DNA from: Chloroflexota bacterium
GTDB lineage: Bacteria > Chloroflexota > UBA6077 > SHYK01
DNA: 64,000 nt
Direction of reading: 5' to 3'
Assembly: GCA_035652535.1 (NCBI GenBank)
Contig: DASRDP010000058.1
Location: 62,001 to 126,000, forward strand
Shown here: in pieces, positions 52,412 through 61,646 of the stretch
Numbering within the stretch: the stretch's first letter is position 1
How the letters are laid out: the number at the start of each line of letters is the position of its first letter
The notes under the pieces: generated by a model
What the model saw: only the letters and a program-made list of their open reading frames with translations
The model's database searches: none
Told to the model about the DNA's origin: nothing
Program-made: the position numbers and the translations under genes

Positions 52412-54295
52412 GTGCGAGCGCTGTGGTTCGAGGCGTCGGAGCGATTTGGGGTCGGCGCGCCAGACCTGTGGCCGCTCATCTCGGACACGGCGCGTCTTAA
52501 TCGGGCCATCGGTCTGCGCGCGGTCACGTTCGCCGCTACGCCCCGCCCGGACGGGGGGAGCACGGTCGTCGGCGAGTACCGGCAGCTCGGTCGCGTGATC
52601 GCCCGATGGACCGAGCACGCGTTCAATTTCGTCCGCCCGCGTCGGTACAGCGTTCTCCGCGAGTACAGCGTCGGGCCGCTTTTGCGGCTCGACGGCGGCG
52701 TTGAGTTGACGCCCGATGGGGACGGAACGATCGTTCGCGTGTTCGCGGAGATCGTCCCGCGCAGCGTCCTCGGCGTGTTCCTCGCGAACCGAGTCGTGGG
52801 CCCAGCCGCGACCACACGCGTCATCGACCAGTGCCGCGTGTTCGCCGCCTACGTGGAGGGCCAGCGCGACAACCCGTTTCCGCAGCTGACGCCCCAGAGT
52901 CGCGCAGACGAGCGACATCTCGACGAGCTGATCGCGCGCCTCAATGCCGGCGGGTCCGCCCCGGCCGTCACCCGACGGCTGCGGGACCATATCCGCACGG
53001 CCTCGGACGAGCGAGTCGTGGGCATGCGCCCCTTCGAGCTTGCCGACGACTGGGGTACGGACCGCCACACGACCCTCGTCACGTTTCTCCAAGCCACTAC
53101 CGTCGGGCTCGTCAAGCTTGGGTGGGACGCTCTCTGCCCCAACTGCCGAATTCCCAAGGCCGAATTCGCACGCCTGGCGGACCTGACGGCGCAGGCCCAT
53201 TGCGACACCTGCAACCTCGCATTCGACGCCAGCTTCGACCAGCTCGTCGAGGTCCGTTTCACCGTGTCTCCTTCCGTGCGCGACGCCCGCGTGCATCTGT
53301 ACTGCGTCGGGGGTCCACAGATCACCCCGCACGTCGTGGCGCAGGCCGAGCTGGCGCCGGGCGATGTCGCGCGCTGGCCGCTGCCGCCGGACGCGACCAC
53401 CCTGCGCCTGCGTTCGCCACAATCGGCGGTCGCCGCGCTCGTCGACGTGGCGTCTTCGTCCGTGGGCAGCGACGGGGGAGTGCGCCCGTTCGCGGCGCCG
53501 GCCGACGCGACAGTGGACGCGCGACTGGCCATTCGCGGCGAGGCCATCATCCCCAATCGGCTGCAGCTTGCCCAGGAGGGGGCCACGCTGGTCGTCGAGA
53601 ACCAACTGGACGCGCCGGCCGTCGCGGTGCTGGAGGACCGCCTCTGGCCGGACACGGCCGCCACGGCGGCGCTCGTGAGCACCCTTCAGGAGTTTCGCGA
53701 CCTCTTTTCGGCCGACGTCCTCGCGCCGGGCCTGCAGGTCGGGATCGAGCGACTCACGATCCTGTTCACGGATGTGGCGGGCTCCACCCGCCTATACGAG
53801 GCGATCGGCCAGGCGCGGGCGTTTCGTGTCGTCCAGCGCCATTTCCAGCTCATCGGCGACGCGGTTCGCGAGAATCGGGGCGCGGTGGTGAAGACGATCG
53901 GGGACGCCGTCATGGCCGTCTTTCCCACGGTCCCGCAGGCCCTGCGCGCGGCGTTTCAGATGCAGCGCGCGATGGCGCAGATCGAGACGTTCGGGGCGGT
54001 GGAGCCCGAGCGCTTCCTCCGCGTCGGCATCCACGCTGGACCGTGTCTCGCGGTCACCCTCAACGACCGGCTGGACTACTTCGGAACGGCGGTCAACGTG
54101 GCTGCACGGGTGGAGCACGAGGCGGATGGCGGCGAGATCGTCCTGACGAACGAGGCGTTCGCGGAGCCGGGGGTCGCGGAGGTGGCCCAGGCCGAGTGCC
54201 TCGCTCCGGAGACCTGTGAGGTCCAGCTCAGAGGGCTGTCCGCGTCGACGGGCCTGGTCCGCATAGCGCCCGTGCGCGACACGATGGCGCCCTGA
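52412..54295 (+). CDS. Class III adenylate/guanylate cyclase with SRPBCC-like and zinc-ribbon-containing domains
   Basis: A 627-residue soluble protein. Residues 1-155 resemble a START/SRPBCC fold (LWPLISDTARLNRAIGL, YRQLGRVIARWTEHAFNF). About 160-430 resembles the DUF5939 region that precedes some bacterial cyclases, with a CPNC...CDTC zinc-ribbon pattern near 240-268. The catalytic domain starts near 445: LTILFTDVAGSTRLYEAIG has the first metal Asp, VVKTIGDAVMAVFPTV the second Asp and the substrate-reading Lys, and LDYFGTAVNVAARVEH the transition-state Asn/Arg. The Lys/Asp pair favours ATP over GTP. Start is GTG 52412, 36 bases after ddl. The N-terminal domains are likely ligand sensors. 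Confidence 0.87.
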   Translation: MRALWFEASERFGVGAPDLWPLISDTARLNRAIGLRAVTFAATPRPDGGSTVVGEYRQLGRVIARWTEHAFNFVRPRRYSVLREYSVGPLLRLDGGVELTPDGDGTIVRVFAEIVPRSVLGVFLANRVVGPAATTRVIDQCRVFAAYVEGQRDNPFPQLTPQSRADERHLDELIARLNAGGSAPAVTRRLRDHIRTASDERVVGMRPFELADDWGTDRHTTLVTFLQATTVGLVKLGWDALCPNCRIPKAEFARLADLTAQAHCDTCNLAFDASFDQLVEVRFTVSPSVRDARVHLYCVGGPQITPHVVAQAELAPGDVARWPLPPDATTLRLRSPQSAVAALVDVASSSVGSDGGVRPFAAPADATVDARLAIRGEAIIPNRLQLAQEGATLVVENQLDAPAVAVLEDRLWPDTAATAALVSTLQEFRDLFSADVLAPGLQVGIERLTILFTDVAGSTRLYEAIGQARAFRVVQRHFQLIGDAVRENRGAVVKTIGDAVMAVFPTVPQALRAAFQMQRAMAQIETFGAVEPERFLRVGIHAGPCLAVTLNDRLDYFGTAVNVAARVEHEADGGEIVLTNEAFAEPGVAEVAQAECLAPETCEVQLRGLSASTGLVRIAPVRDTMAP

Positions 54296-54311
54296 GGGGC
54301 GTCTCTCCGGC

Positions 54312-55643
54312 TCAACCGGCGGCTGGGCCGCTCCCGGCCTTCGTCTCCGAGATCGCCGTGCGAAGCGCATCGTCGATGGCGGAAATCGACTGATCGAGGT
54401 CGCGCTCGGTGTGAGCCAGGGATACGAACCAGGCCTCGAACTGCGAGGGAGGCGCGTACACCCCGCGATCGAGGAGACCGTGGAGGAATCGCCCGTACAG
54501 GCGCGTATCGCACCGGCGGGCAGCAGACTCGTCGCGGACGGGCTGATCTGTAAAGAAGGGCGTGAGCATGGACCCCACGCGCTGGACGGTGACCGTCGCG
54601 CCCGCGCGGGCCGCCGCCTGGACGATCCCGTCTTCGAGGCGCTTGCCCAGGCTCTCGAGACGGTCGTAACAGCCCGGCGTGTGGAGCTGACGGAGCGTCG
54701 CGGCGCCGGCAGCCATGGCGACCGGATTCCCGGAGAGGGTGCCCGCCTGGTAGACCGGCCCCTCGGGGGCGATGAGGCGCATGATCTCAGCCCGCCCGCC
54801 GTACGCCGCAGCGGGGAGCCCGCCACCGATGATCTTGCCCACGCATGTCAGGTCGGGGCTCACGCCGAATCGCGCTTGCGCGCCGCCGAGGGCCACGCGA
54901 AAGCCGGTGATGACCTCATCGAAGATGAGGAGCGCGCCCTCCCGCCGGGTCAATTCACGGAGTCCGTCGAGGAACCCATCAGCGGGCGGGATGACCCCCA
55001 TGTTCCCGGCGACCGGCTCCACGATCACGGCGGCGATGGCGCCGGGGTGGACGGAGAGGGCGTGCTCCACGGCTTCGAGGTCGTTGAAGGGCACGCTGAT
55101 CGTGTCGGCCACCCACGCGTCGGGCACGCCCGCGCTGCTCGGAAGCGCGTTCGTCAGCAGCCCTGAGCCCGCCGCCACGAGGAGCGCGTCGCTGTGCCCG
55201 TGGTATCCCCCGTCGAATTTCAGGATCTTCGTCCGGCCGGTGTAGGCTCGAGCGAGCCGCAGCGCGCTCATGGCCGCTTCGGTTCCGGTCGAGACGAACC
55301 GCAGCCGCTCGAGGGAGGGCATGGCGGAGCGGATCAGCTCGCCCAGCACCACCTCACGCTCCGTAGGCGCGCCGAAGGTCAAGCCAGCGCGGGAAGCGTC
55401 GGCGACGGCCGCCTCGACCGCTGGATGCGCATGGCCGAGGATGAGCGGGCCCCACGAGCCCAGATAGTCAATGTAGCTCCGCCCGTCGGCGTCCGTCACG
55501 AAGGCGCCCTCGCCTCCGACCATGAAGGGTGGGACGCCGCCCACCGCGCGAAATGCGCGCACAGGGCTGTTGACCCCGCCGGGAAAAATCTCCAACGCTC
55601 GGTCGAACAGCTCGGCCGATCGCCGTCCGGACGAATCAGCCAT
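54312..55643 (-). CDS. hemL: Glutamate-1-semialdehyde 2,1-aminomutase
   Basis: PLP enzyme that makes 5-aminolevulinate from glutamate-1-semialdehyde in the C5 pathway. The 443-residue protein has FPGGVNSPVRAFRAVGGVP, GSWGPLILGHAHP, FVSTGTEAAMSALRLARA, GYHGHSDALLVAAGSG, LLIFDEVITGFR, the PLP-lysine motif CVGKIIGGGLPAAAYGGR and QAGTLSGNPVAMAAG. Start ATG 55643 is chosen over a GTG two codons earlier. It is the last gene of the haem operon, 21 bases after hemB. Confidence 0.97.
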   Translation of the reverse strand: MADSSGRRSAELFDRALEIFPGGVNSPVRAFRAVGGVPPFMVGGEGAFVTDADGRSYIDYLGSWGPLILGHAHPAVEAAVADASRAGLTFGAPTEREVVLGELIRSAMPSLERLRFVSTGTEAAMSALRLARAYTGRTKILKFDGGYHGHSDALLVAAGSGLLTNALPSSAGVPDAWVADTISVPFNDLEAVEHALSVHPGAIAAVIVEPVAGNMGVIPPADGFLDGLRELTRREGALLIFDEVITGFRVALGGAQARFGVSPDLTCVGKIIGGGLPAAAYGGRAEIMRLIAPEGPVYQAGTLSGNPVAMAAGAATLRQLHTPGCYDRLESLGKRLEDGIVQAAARAGATVTVQRVGSMLTPFFTDQPVRDESAARRCDTRLYGRFLHGLLDRGVYAPPSQFEAWFVSLAHTERDLDQSISAIDDALRTAISETKAGSGPAAG

Positions 55644-55664
55644 GGGCACGCGTCAGGTAGGCCA

Positions 55665-56693
55665 TCACCGCCAGGCCAGCGCACGAGCGGCCGCGCGTGC
55701 GTGGTAGGTCAGAATGAAGTCGGCACCCGCGCGCTTGATGGAATGCAGGACCTCGAACATCACTGCTTGGCCGTCGATCCAGCCTCGCTCGGCGGCGGCC
55801 ATCAGCATGGCGTACTCGCCACTCACGTTGTACGCGCCAACCGGCACCGGCGACATCGCCTTGACCCGCCACAAGACGTCGAGGAAGGCGAGGGCCGGCT
55901 TCACCATCACCATATCCGCTCCCTCGTCGAGGTCGAGCTGCACCTCGTGGAGCGCTTCCCGACCATTCGCCGGGTCCATCTGGTAACCGCGGCGGTCGCC
56001 GAACTGCGGCGCCGACTCGGCAGCCTCCCGAAAGGGACCGTAGAACGACGACGCGTACTTCGCCGCATACGACAGGATCGGCACGTCGGCGCGGCCGGCG
56101 CTGTCGAGCCCCGCGCGAATGGCCGCCACCCGCCCGTCCATCATGTCGGACGGCGCGACCACGTCCGCCCCTGCCTCCGCGTGGGACACCGCCGTGCGCG
56201 CCAGCAGGTCGAGGGTGGGGTCGTTCAACACCTCTCCGTGGTCGACCACGCCGCAGTGCCCGTGGCTGGTGTACTCGCAGAGGCAGACGTCGGTCATCAC
56301 GACAAGATCGGGCGCCGCGTCTTTGATGGCTCGCACCGCGCGCTGAACGATCCCGTCGGGGGCATATGCCTCGGTCCCGAGGTCGTCTTTCCTGTCCGGG
56401 ATGCCGAAGAGGATGACGGCGGGGATCTGCGCGGACGCGATGTCCCGGCACTCTCGAACGGTTTCGCCGATGGAAAGCTGGTGGACGCCCGGCATCGAGG
56501 GGACCGGAATGCGGCCGTCGATCCCATCGGCGACGAACAGCGGCTCCACGAAGTCATTCGGGGTCAAGACTGTCTCGCGCACAAGGCCGCGGAGGCCAAC
56601 GCTGCGTCGGAGGCGACGCGGCCGACGCACCGGAGATCGATCCCGCGACAGATCGAGAGGACCCGCCTCAACGTTGGGCTGCAGTGTGCTCAT
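55665..56693 (-). CDS. hemB: Delta-aminolevulinic acid dehydratase (porphobilinogen synthase)
   Basis: Joins two 5-aminolevulinates into porphobilinogen. The 342-residue protein has [27 protein letters not shown], a cysteine-rich metal site [14 protein letters not shown] (zinc-dependent type), the two active-site lysines in [18 protein letters not shown] and [13 protein letters not shown], and [10 protein letters not shown]. Start ATG 56693. It lies 30 bases after hemD and 21 before hemL. Confidence 0.97.
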   Translation of the reverse strand: MSTLQPNVEAGPLDLSRDRSPVRRPRRLRRSVGLRGLVRETVLTPNDFVEPLFVADGIDGRIPVPSMPGVHQLSIGETVRECRDIASAQIPAVILFGIPDRKDDLGTEAYAPDGIVQRAVRAIKDAAPDLVVMTDVCLCEYTSHGHCGVVDHGEVLNDPTLDLLARTAVSHAEAGADVVAPSDMMDGRVAAIRAGLDSAGRADVPILSYAAKYASSFYGPFREAAESAPQFGDRRGYQMDPANGREALHEVQLDLDEGADMVMVKPALAFLDVLWRVKAMSPVPVGAYNVSGEYAMLMAAAERGWIDGQAVMFEVLHSIKRAGADFILTYHARAAARALAWR

Positions 56694-56723
56694 GGCGTTT
56701 GTCCTTTCTGGGATTCGCGCCGC

Positions 56724-57524
56724 CTACCGGGCCGCAAAGTAGGCTCTGAGGGCCGTGACGAGCCCTTCGGCGGTGTAGGTGTGGGCGACCACGGCCGGGT
56801 GGAGCCCAAGGGAGCGTGCCGTGTCGGCCGTGACCGGACCAATACACGCGACCACCACGCCATTCAGCGCGTCCGTTTCGCCGCCGAGCATCTCCAGCAG
56901 CCCCCGAACCGTGGACGAACTGGTGAACGTGACGGCGTCGATCTCGCCGGCCCGGAGCTGCGCCAGGAGCCCGGGCGGCGGCGCGCTGGTGACCGTGCGA
57001 TACGTGGCGACCTGATCGACGACGGCGCCCCGATCGCGAAGCCCCACGGCCAGGGTCTCGCGGGCGATATCCGTTCGGGGAAGGAGGACCCGCATTCCAT
57101 CGAGGGGCCCAGCGTCGGCAAGGCAGGCGATGAGCGCCTCAGCCACGTACTCATCCGGCACAAGGTCCGGTCGAACCCCGATTGTCGTGAGGGCGCGAGC
57201 CGTCTCCGGCCCGATGGCTGCGATCCGGGCGCCGGCGAACCAGTCCGCCCCCCGATGGGCCTCATTCAGGCGCCCCCAGAAGGCCCGCACGCCGTTGGCG
57301 CTGGTGAAGATGACCCAATCGTACCCGCCGTCTCGGATGGCCCGATCGACGTCCTCCCATGAGGCCGGCGGCTCGATGCGAATGGCCGGCGCCGTCACCG
57401 CCTGGGCGCCCTCATCCTCCAGCGCCTCGACGAGCCGCCGGGCCTGGCCGGCGGGGCGGGTGATCAGGACCCTCCGGCCCCGCAGCCCCCCCTTCGGGAC
57501 CGCGGCCGGACGCTCGATGCTCAT
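56724..57524 (-). CDS. hemD: Uroporphyrinogen-III synthase
   Basis: Cyclises hydroxymethylbilane with inversion of ring D. The 266-residue protein has the two-lobed layout: RVLITRPAGQARRLVEALED, DWVIFTSANGVRAFWGRL, IAAIGPETARALTTIGVRPDLVPDEY, VLLPRTDIARETLAVGLRDRG, VTFTSSSTVRGLLEML and VACIGPVTADTARSLGL. The ATG at 57524 overlaps the hemC stop by ATGA; a longer reading frame upstream lies inside hemC. Confidence 0.95.
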   Translation of the reverse strand: MSIERPAAVPKGGLRGRRVLITRPAGQARRLVEALEDEGAQAVTAPAIRIEPPASWEDVDRAIRDGGYDWVIFTSANGVRAFWGRLNEAHRGADWFAGARIAAIGPETARALTTIGVRPDLVPDEYVAEALIACLADAGPLDGMRVLLPRTDIARETLAVGLRDRGAVVDQVATYRTVTSAPPPGLLAQLRAGEIDAVTFTSSSTVRGLLEMLGGETDALNGVVVACIGPVTADTARSLGLHPAVVAHTYTAEGLVTALRAYFAAR

Positions 57525-58447
57525 GACGCGCGCGCCGCGGCCGTTGCCAGCGCCACCCCGACGGCCCCGCCGATCTCGAGCGCGTCCTCCCGCGACCCAG
57601 TGATCGCCCGTCGGACGATGCCGCCGACCCCGTCGGGGGCGAGAAACGCAGAAACCGAGATCTCTCCGTCCTGGATCTTTGCGTACGCGCCGAACGGCGT
57701 CTGACAGCCGGCGTCGACTGCGACCGCCACGGATCGCTCGGCTTGAGCGCACACGCGCGTCTCCGGATCGTCGAGAGCGTGCGCGAGCTCGTAGACGGAC
57801 GGGTCATCGCGCCGCGCCTGCACCGCGAGGATCCCCTGTCCCGGTGAAGGAATAAAGGTCGCGGGGTCGAGAATCTCGGTCGCGGCGTCACTTCGCTCGA
57901 GGCGCGCGAGGCCCGCGGCGGCGACCACGACCGCGTCGAGGTCGCCCCGGGCCACCCTACCCAGCCGCGTGTCCACATTCCCGCGAATAGGGCGAAGGTC
58001 CAGGCGAGGCCGGACGTCTCGGATGAGGGCCTGTCGTCGGGCGCTGCCGGTCCCGACGGTCGCGCCGTCGGGGAGAGACGCGAGCGAGGCGGATCTCGAA
58101 ACGAGCGCATCCCGGGGATCTTCGCGAGGGAGAAAGGCGGCGATCGTCAGCGCATCCGGCGATGAGGACGGCAGGTCTTTGAAACTGTGCACCGCCAGGT
58201 CGATCCGCCCGTCGAGCAGCGCCGCTTCAATCCGCCGAACGAAGACACCCGGAGCGGCGAAATGGGAAAAGTCGACATCCGCGGCCTCGTCTCCCTCGGT
58301 CCGAATGACCTCGATGGTGCATTGCAACGTCGGGAACATCGCGCAGAGGGCATCCATCACGATGGCGGCCTGGCGGCGAGCGAGGAGGCTTCCGCGCGTC
58401 CCGATCCGAAGCTGGCGCCGATTGCCGCCAGCGCGCCGTGCTCTCAT
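57521..58447 (-). CDS. hemC: Hydroxymethylbilane synthase (porphobilinogen deaminase)
   Basis: Polymerises four porphobilinogens. The 308-residue protein starts near LRIGTRGSLLARRQA and has VIRTEGDEAADVDFS, FVRRIEAALLDGRIDLAVHSFKD with the catalytic Asp region, GTGSARRQALIRDVRP, RGNVDTRLGRV, and the dipyrromethane-attaching Cys in DAGCQTPFGAYA. ATG 58447 overlaps the hemA stop (ATGA), which decides the start over the further upstream candidate at 58501. Confidence 0.97.
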   Translation of the reverse strand: MRARRAGGNRRQLRIGTRGSLLARRQAAIVMDALCAMFPTLQCTIEVIRTEGDEAADVDFSHFAAPGVFVRRIEAALLDGRIDLAVHSFKDLPSSSPDALTIAAFLPREDPRDALVSRSASLASLPDGATVGTGSARRQALIRDVRPRLDLRPIRGNVDTRLGRVARGDLDAVVVAAAGLARLERSDAATEILDPATFIPSPGQGILAVQARRDDPSVYELAHALDDPETRVCAQAERSVAVAVDAGCQTPFGAYAKIQDGEISVSAFLAPDGVGGIVRRAITGSREDALEIGGAVGVALATAAARAS

Positions 58448-59772
58448 GGCCCAGGCCGCGCGCCGGTCGCGTCGTCCAGCGCAAACAGCTCGCGCACCCA
58501 CCGAACCAGACGCTCCGCGTCAGGGCCCTGCCCGCGCTCCTTGAGCGCCGCGACCGGACTGTGGAGAATGCGGCGAACGATCGCGGCGGTCATCACGTCG
58601 ATCAGCTCGCGATCGTCCGGCGATAGCGATTGCAGCCTGGGAATCGTCCGGGCGACCTCGGACTGACGGATCGACTCAGCCTGCCGGTAGAGCGCACCAA
58701 TGGTGGGGACGAGGGATTGCAGGCTCGCCCACTGGCGATAGTCGTTCAGGCCCGCGTCGACGATCTCCTCGACGGCGGCGACCTCGCGCTGACGATTCAA
58801 GAGGTTCGCCGAGCAGATCGCCTCCAAATCATCGATGTTGGAGAGGATGACGCGTGGGATGGACGCCACCGCCGGATCGATGTCGCGCGGAACTGCGATG
58901 TCGACAAAGAGCAGCGATCGGTCCCCGCGACGGTTCATGGCCGCCCGCACGTCCGGCACTCCGATGACGTGCTCGCTGGCGCTCGTAGAGCTGATGACGA
59001 TGTCCGCAGCGCAGAGCCCCTCCACGAGATCGTCGTAGGGGACGGCCCTCCCTCTGACAACGGCCGCCACCTCCTCGGCGCGCTGAAGAGAGCGATTCAC
59101 GACGAGGATCTCGCGGACCCCGGCGTCCACGAGGCTGCGCGCGGTCGCCTGCGCCGCGTCACCGGCACCGACCACGAGGACGGCGCGGCTCCGCAGATCG
59201 CCCAGCGCGCGCTTCGCGAGATCGACGGCGACGGAGCTGGGGGAGATGGCGCCCGCCCCGATCCTCGTTTCGGAGCGCGACCGCTTCCCGATCTCCAGGG
59301 CGAGGGGAACGACTTTTCCAAGCACGGGCCCAATGGCGCCCGCGGTGGCCGCGCTTTCCAGCGCGTCGCGCACCTGCCCAAGTATCTGCGTTTCGCCCAG
59401 CACCATCGAATCGAGCCCGCTCGCCACGCGCAGAAGATGGCGGACGCAGCCCTCACCGGAGCGCACGTACCGATGCGCTTCGATCTCCCCGCGCCCCACC
59501 CCGGTGTACTGCGCGAGGATTTCCGTCATCGCATCAGCCGCATCGCTGTCGTCGGACACCATGTAGACCTCGGTGCGGTTGCACGTGGACAGCACGAACG
59601 CTTCCCGCGCGACCGCGCGCAGGAGCTGGAGGGCGGACGGCAACGCGGCGTCCGTGATGGCCAGTCGCTCACGGAGGGAAAGCGGCGCGGTGCGATGGTT
59701 GACCCCGACGACGGACAGCGAGGCGTGCGTCGCCAGGGTTTCCCCCGCCGCGAGCTCGAAGGGATGGCTCAT
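58444..59772 (-). CDS. hemA: Glutamyl-tRNA reductase
   Basis: First committed step of C5-pathway haem synthesis, reducing glutamyl-tRNA to glutamate-1-semialdehyde. The 442-residue protein has VVGVNHRTAPLSLRERL, the catalytic Cys in FVLSTCNRTEVY, HLLRVASGLDSMVLGETQILGQV, GAISPSSVAVDLAKR, the NADPH-binding AVLVVGAGDAAQATARSL, STSASEHVI, FVDIAVPRDIDP and NIDDLEAI. Start ATG 59772 overlaps the regulator's stop by ATGA. About ten extra residues precede the usual N-terminus. Confidence 0.97.
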   Translation of the reverse strand: MSHPFELAAGETLATHASLSVVGVNHRTAPLSLRERLAITDAALPSALQLLRAVAREAFVLSTCNRTEVYMVSDDSDAADAMTEILAQYTGVGRGEIEAHRYVRSGEGCVRHLLRVASGLDSMVLGETQILGQVRDALESAATAGAIGPVLGKVVPLALEIGKRSRSETRIGAGAISPSSVAVDLAKRALGDLRSRAVLVVGAGDAAQATARSLVDAGVREILVVNRSLQRAEEVAAVVRGRAVPYDDLVEGLCAADIVISSTSASEHVIGVPDVRAAMNRRGDRSLLFVDIAVPRDIDPAVASIPRVILSNIDDLEAICSANLLNRQREVAAVEEIVDAGLNDYRQWASLQSLVPTIGALYRQAESIRQSEVARTIPRLQSLSPDDRELIDVMTAAIVRRILHSPVAALKERGQGPDAERLVRWVRELFALDDATGARPGP

Positions 59773-60476
59773 TGCGCGGCTCCCCCTGCGCTCGGCCTGG
59801 TTCCGGCAACGCCCGACAACACCTCGTCCATGAACCGCTCCGCGTCGCGGACGATCCTCGCGAGCTGGCCGCTGAGCTGGGGATGGGAGGAAACGCTCCG
59901 CGCGAGGACGTCGAGCAGGGGCCGACGAAAGAGCAAGTACGCCTCGATGGCCTGGTGGGTGTCCAGACCGGCTTCCCGCGCCACCTGGCCGTACTGGGCC
60001 GCGATTTTCCATCCGGCGCTGAGGGCACGCTGCCGCTGGCGCGGGCCGCGCGCCGAGAGGTACTCTCCTAGGCGCTCCAGCAGCTCGTCGCCGAGGCTGT
60101 GAAACCGGCTGCGCGTCGCCGGATCCAGAGCTTCGAGCCAGCCGGGGTGGACAGCGGATGCGTGGGCGAGGCCGCGATACCGTCCCCTGAGCTGCGCGAT
60201 GATCGCGTGCGGCAACGACTCGACAGAGGGAGATTCTTCGGTGCGAACGAGAGATGCGATCTCGGCGGCGCTAAAGCGGCGGTGGCCGCCCGGGGTTCGA
60301 TATACGTGGACCTTGCCCGTCGATGTCCAGTGTCGGAGGGTCGCCGGGTTGACCCCCAGCATCTGGCACGCGCGCCCGATTGCGATCCACTCCGGGGAAA
60401 GGACAGCGGGAGACGGCTCTGCCACCGGCACCTCGGCAAACCTATCAAAATCTTCAGGATTCTGCGGAATTTGCAC
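59769..60476 (-). CDS. MerR-like helix-turn-helix regulator heading the haem operon
   Basis: A 235-residue protein. Residues about 30-78 form a MerR/BldC-type DNA-binding domain: WIAIGRACQMLGVNPATLRHW with the wing TPGGHRRFSAAEI. The remaining 150 residues are helical, with RHxG-like segments (GDELLERLGEYLS, AREAGLDTHQAIEAYLLFRR) that resemble RsbR-type N-terminal or globin-like sensing domains; that resemblance is weak. It is transcribed first in the hem operon and touches hemA by ATGA, so feedback control of haem synthesis is likely. Start GTG 60476 is almost at the predicted transcription start. Confidence 0.82.
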   Translation of the reverse strand: MQIPQNPEDFDRFAEVPVAEPSPAVLSPEWIAIGRACQMLGVNPATLRHWTSTGKVHVYRTPGGHRRFSAAEIASLVRTEESPSVESLPHAIIAQLRGRYRGLAHASAVHPGWLEALDPATRSRFHSLGDELLERLGEYLSARGPRQRQRALSAGWKIAAQYGQVAREAGLDTHQAIEAYLLFRRPLLDVLARSVSSHPQLSGQLARIVRDAERFMDEVLSGVAGTRPSAGGAAQ

Positions 60477-60480
60477 CGAG

Positions 60481-60510
60481 ACCGTACCATCGCGCGCCAG
60501 ACCGCGTCAA
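60481..60510 (-). promoter_or_regulatory. Promoter of the haem operon
   Basis: Minus strand TTGACG (60510-60505), an 18-base spacer and TACGGT (60486-60481). Only four bases (CTCG) separate the -10 from the GTG start codon, so the transcript should be leaderless or nearly so. Confidence 0.62.
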
Positions 60511-60555
60511 CCGAAATCGCGGCGTGCGCCATCCCCGCGGAAGGGACCGTAGACG

Positions 60556-61644
60556 GTGCGGGTGCTCCTCGCGGGCGGGGGCTCGGGTGGGTCCGCCGCG
60601 CCGGTCATCGCGGTGGCCGAAGCCCTCAAGCGCACGTGCCCGGACGCCGAGTTCCTCTATCTGATTACGTCCCGTGGCCCCGAGGGCGAGATGGTGCGAG
60701 CGGCGGGAATCCCCACGCGACGGGTCCACTCGGGGCGGCTCCGCCGCTACGCGACCTGGCGCAATGCCACGGATCCCTTCCTGGTGCTCGCCGGGCTCGC
60801 TGAGGCGGCCACCCTCGCGCGCGATTTTCGGCCTGCTGTCGCCTTTGGTGCGGGAGGCTTCGCGACGGTGCCGCCGCTCATCGCGGCCGCGATGGCTCGA
60901 ACGCCCATCGCCATCCATCAGCAGGATGTGCAACCGGGCCTCGCGAACCGCATCCTGCGGCCCTTTGCCTCGGCGGCCACCATCGCCCTCCAGGACACGC
61001 GCCGGTGGTCACGGTGGCGGAACGCGCCCGTGGTGGGGAACCCCGTTCGGGACGCGATGCTCCACGGTAGCGCAGAACGCGCGCGGGCGACGTTCGACCT
61101 GGAGCAACGGCGACCCGTCGTGCTGATCACCGGTGGCGGCACGGGCGCGCTCCGCCTGAATCAGCTAGCGGCGGGGGCCGCGCACGCCATCCTCGACCAC
61201 GCGCAGGTCCTTCACCTCACCGGGGTGGGGAAAGGAATACCCGTCTCATCCAACCGGGGCTATCGCCAGATCGAATTTCTCACCACCGAGATGGCGGACG
61301 CGCTCGCGGTAGCGGACGTCATCGTCTCGCGCGCCGGGATGTCGGCGCTCAGCGAGATCGCCGCCCTCGAGAAGCCCGCCATCGTCCTGCCGATGCCCGG
61401 CTCCCACCAGGTGCTGAATGCTGATGCCCTCAGACGGCATGACGCGGCGGTCGTTCTGGATGAGCGAGCGTGCACGGGGGCTGAGCTCGCGGAGCAGGTC
61501 ATTCGCCTGCTCGGCGACCGGGATCGGCGGGCCCGTCTCGGGCGTTCCTTGGCCCGCATGCTGCCGACGGACGCCGCGGACGCAATTGCGCGGGGACTTA
61601 CCGCCATTGCCCGTGGGCGAGGCCAGGATCGGCGTCCCCATTGA
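60556..61644 (+). CDS. MurG-like UDP-N-acetylglucosamine transferase
   Basis: A 362-residue GT28-family glycosyltransferase. The N-terminal loop is LLAGGGSGGSAAPVIAVAEA; standard MurG has GGTGGHxxP, so the His is replaced by Ser. IAIHQQDVQPGLANRIL matches the MurG acceptor loop (EQNxxPGxxNR), and VVLITGGGTGALRLNQ, IEFLTTEMADALAVADVIVSRAGMSALSEI and VLPMPGSHQVLNADAL match the UDP-sugar half. It could be the only MurG of the cell or a paralogue for another lipid-linked sugar; no murein-cluster genes surround it. Start is GTG 60556, divergent from the haem operon. Confidence 0.8.
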   Translation: MRVLLAGGGSGGSAAPVIAVAEALKRTCPDAEFLYLITSRGPEGEMVRAAGIPTRRVHSGRLRRYATWRNATDPFLVLAGLAEAATLARDFRPAVAFGAGGFATVPPLIAAAMARTPIAIHQQDVQPGLANRILRPFASAATIALQDTRRWSRWRNAPVVGNPVRDAMLHGSAERARATFDLEQRRPVVLITGGGTGALRLNQLAAGAAHAILDHAQVLHLTGVGKGIPVSSNRGYRQIEFLTTEMADALAVADVIVSRAGMSALSEIAALEKPAIVLPMPGSHQVLNADALRRHDAAVVLDERACTGAELAEQVIRLLGDRDRRARLGRSLARMLPTDAADAIARGLTAIARGRGQDRRPH

Positions 61645-61646
61645 CG

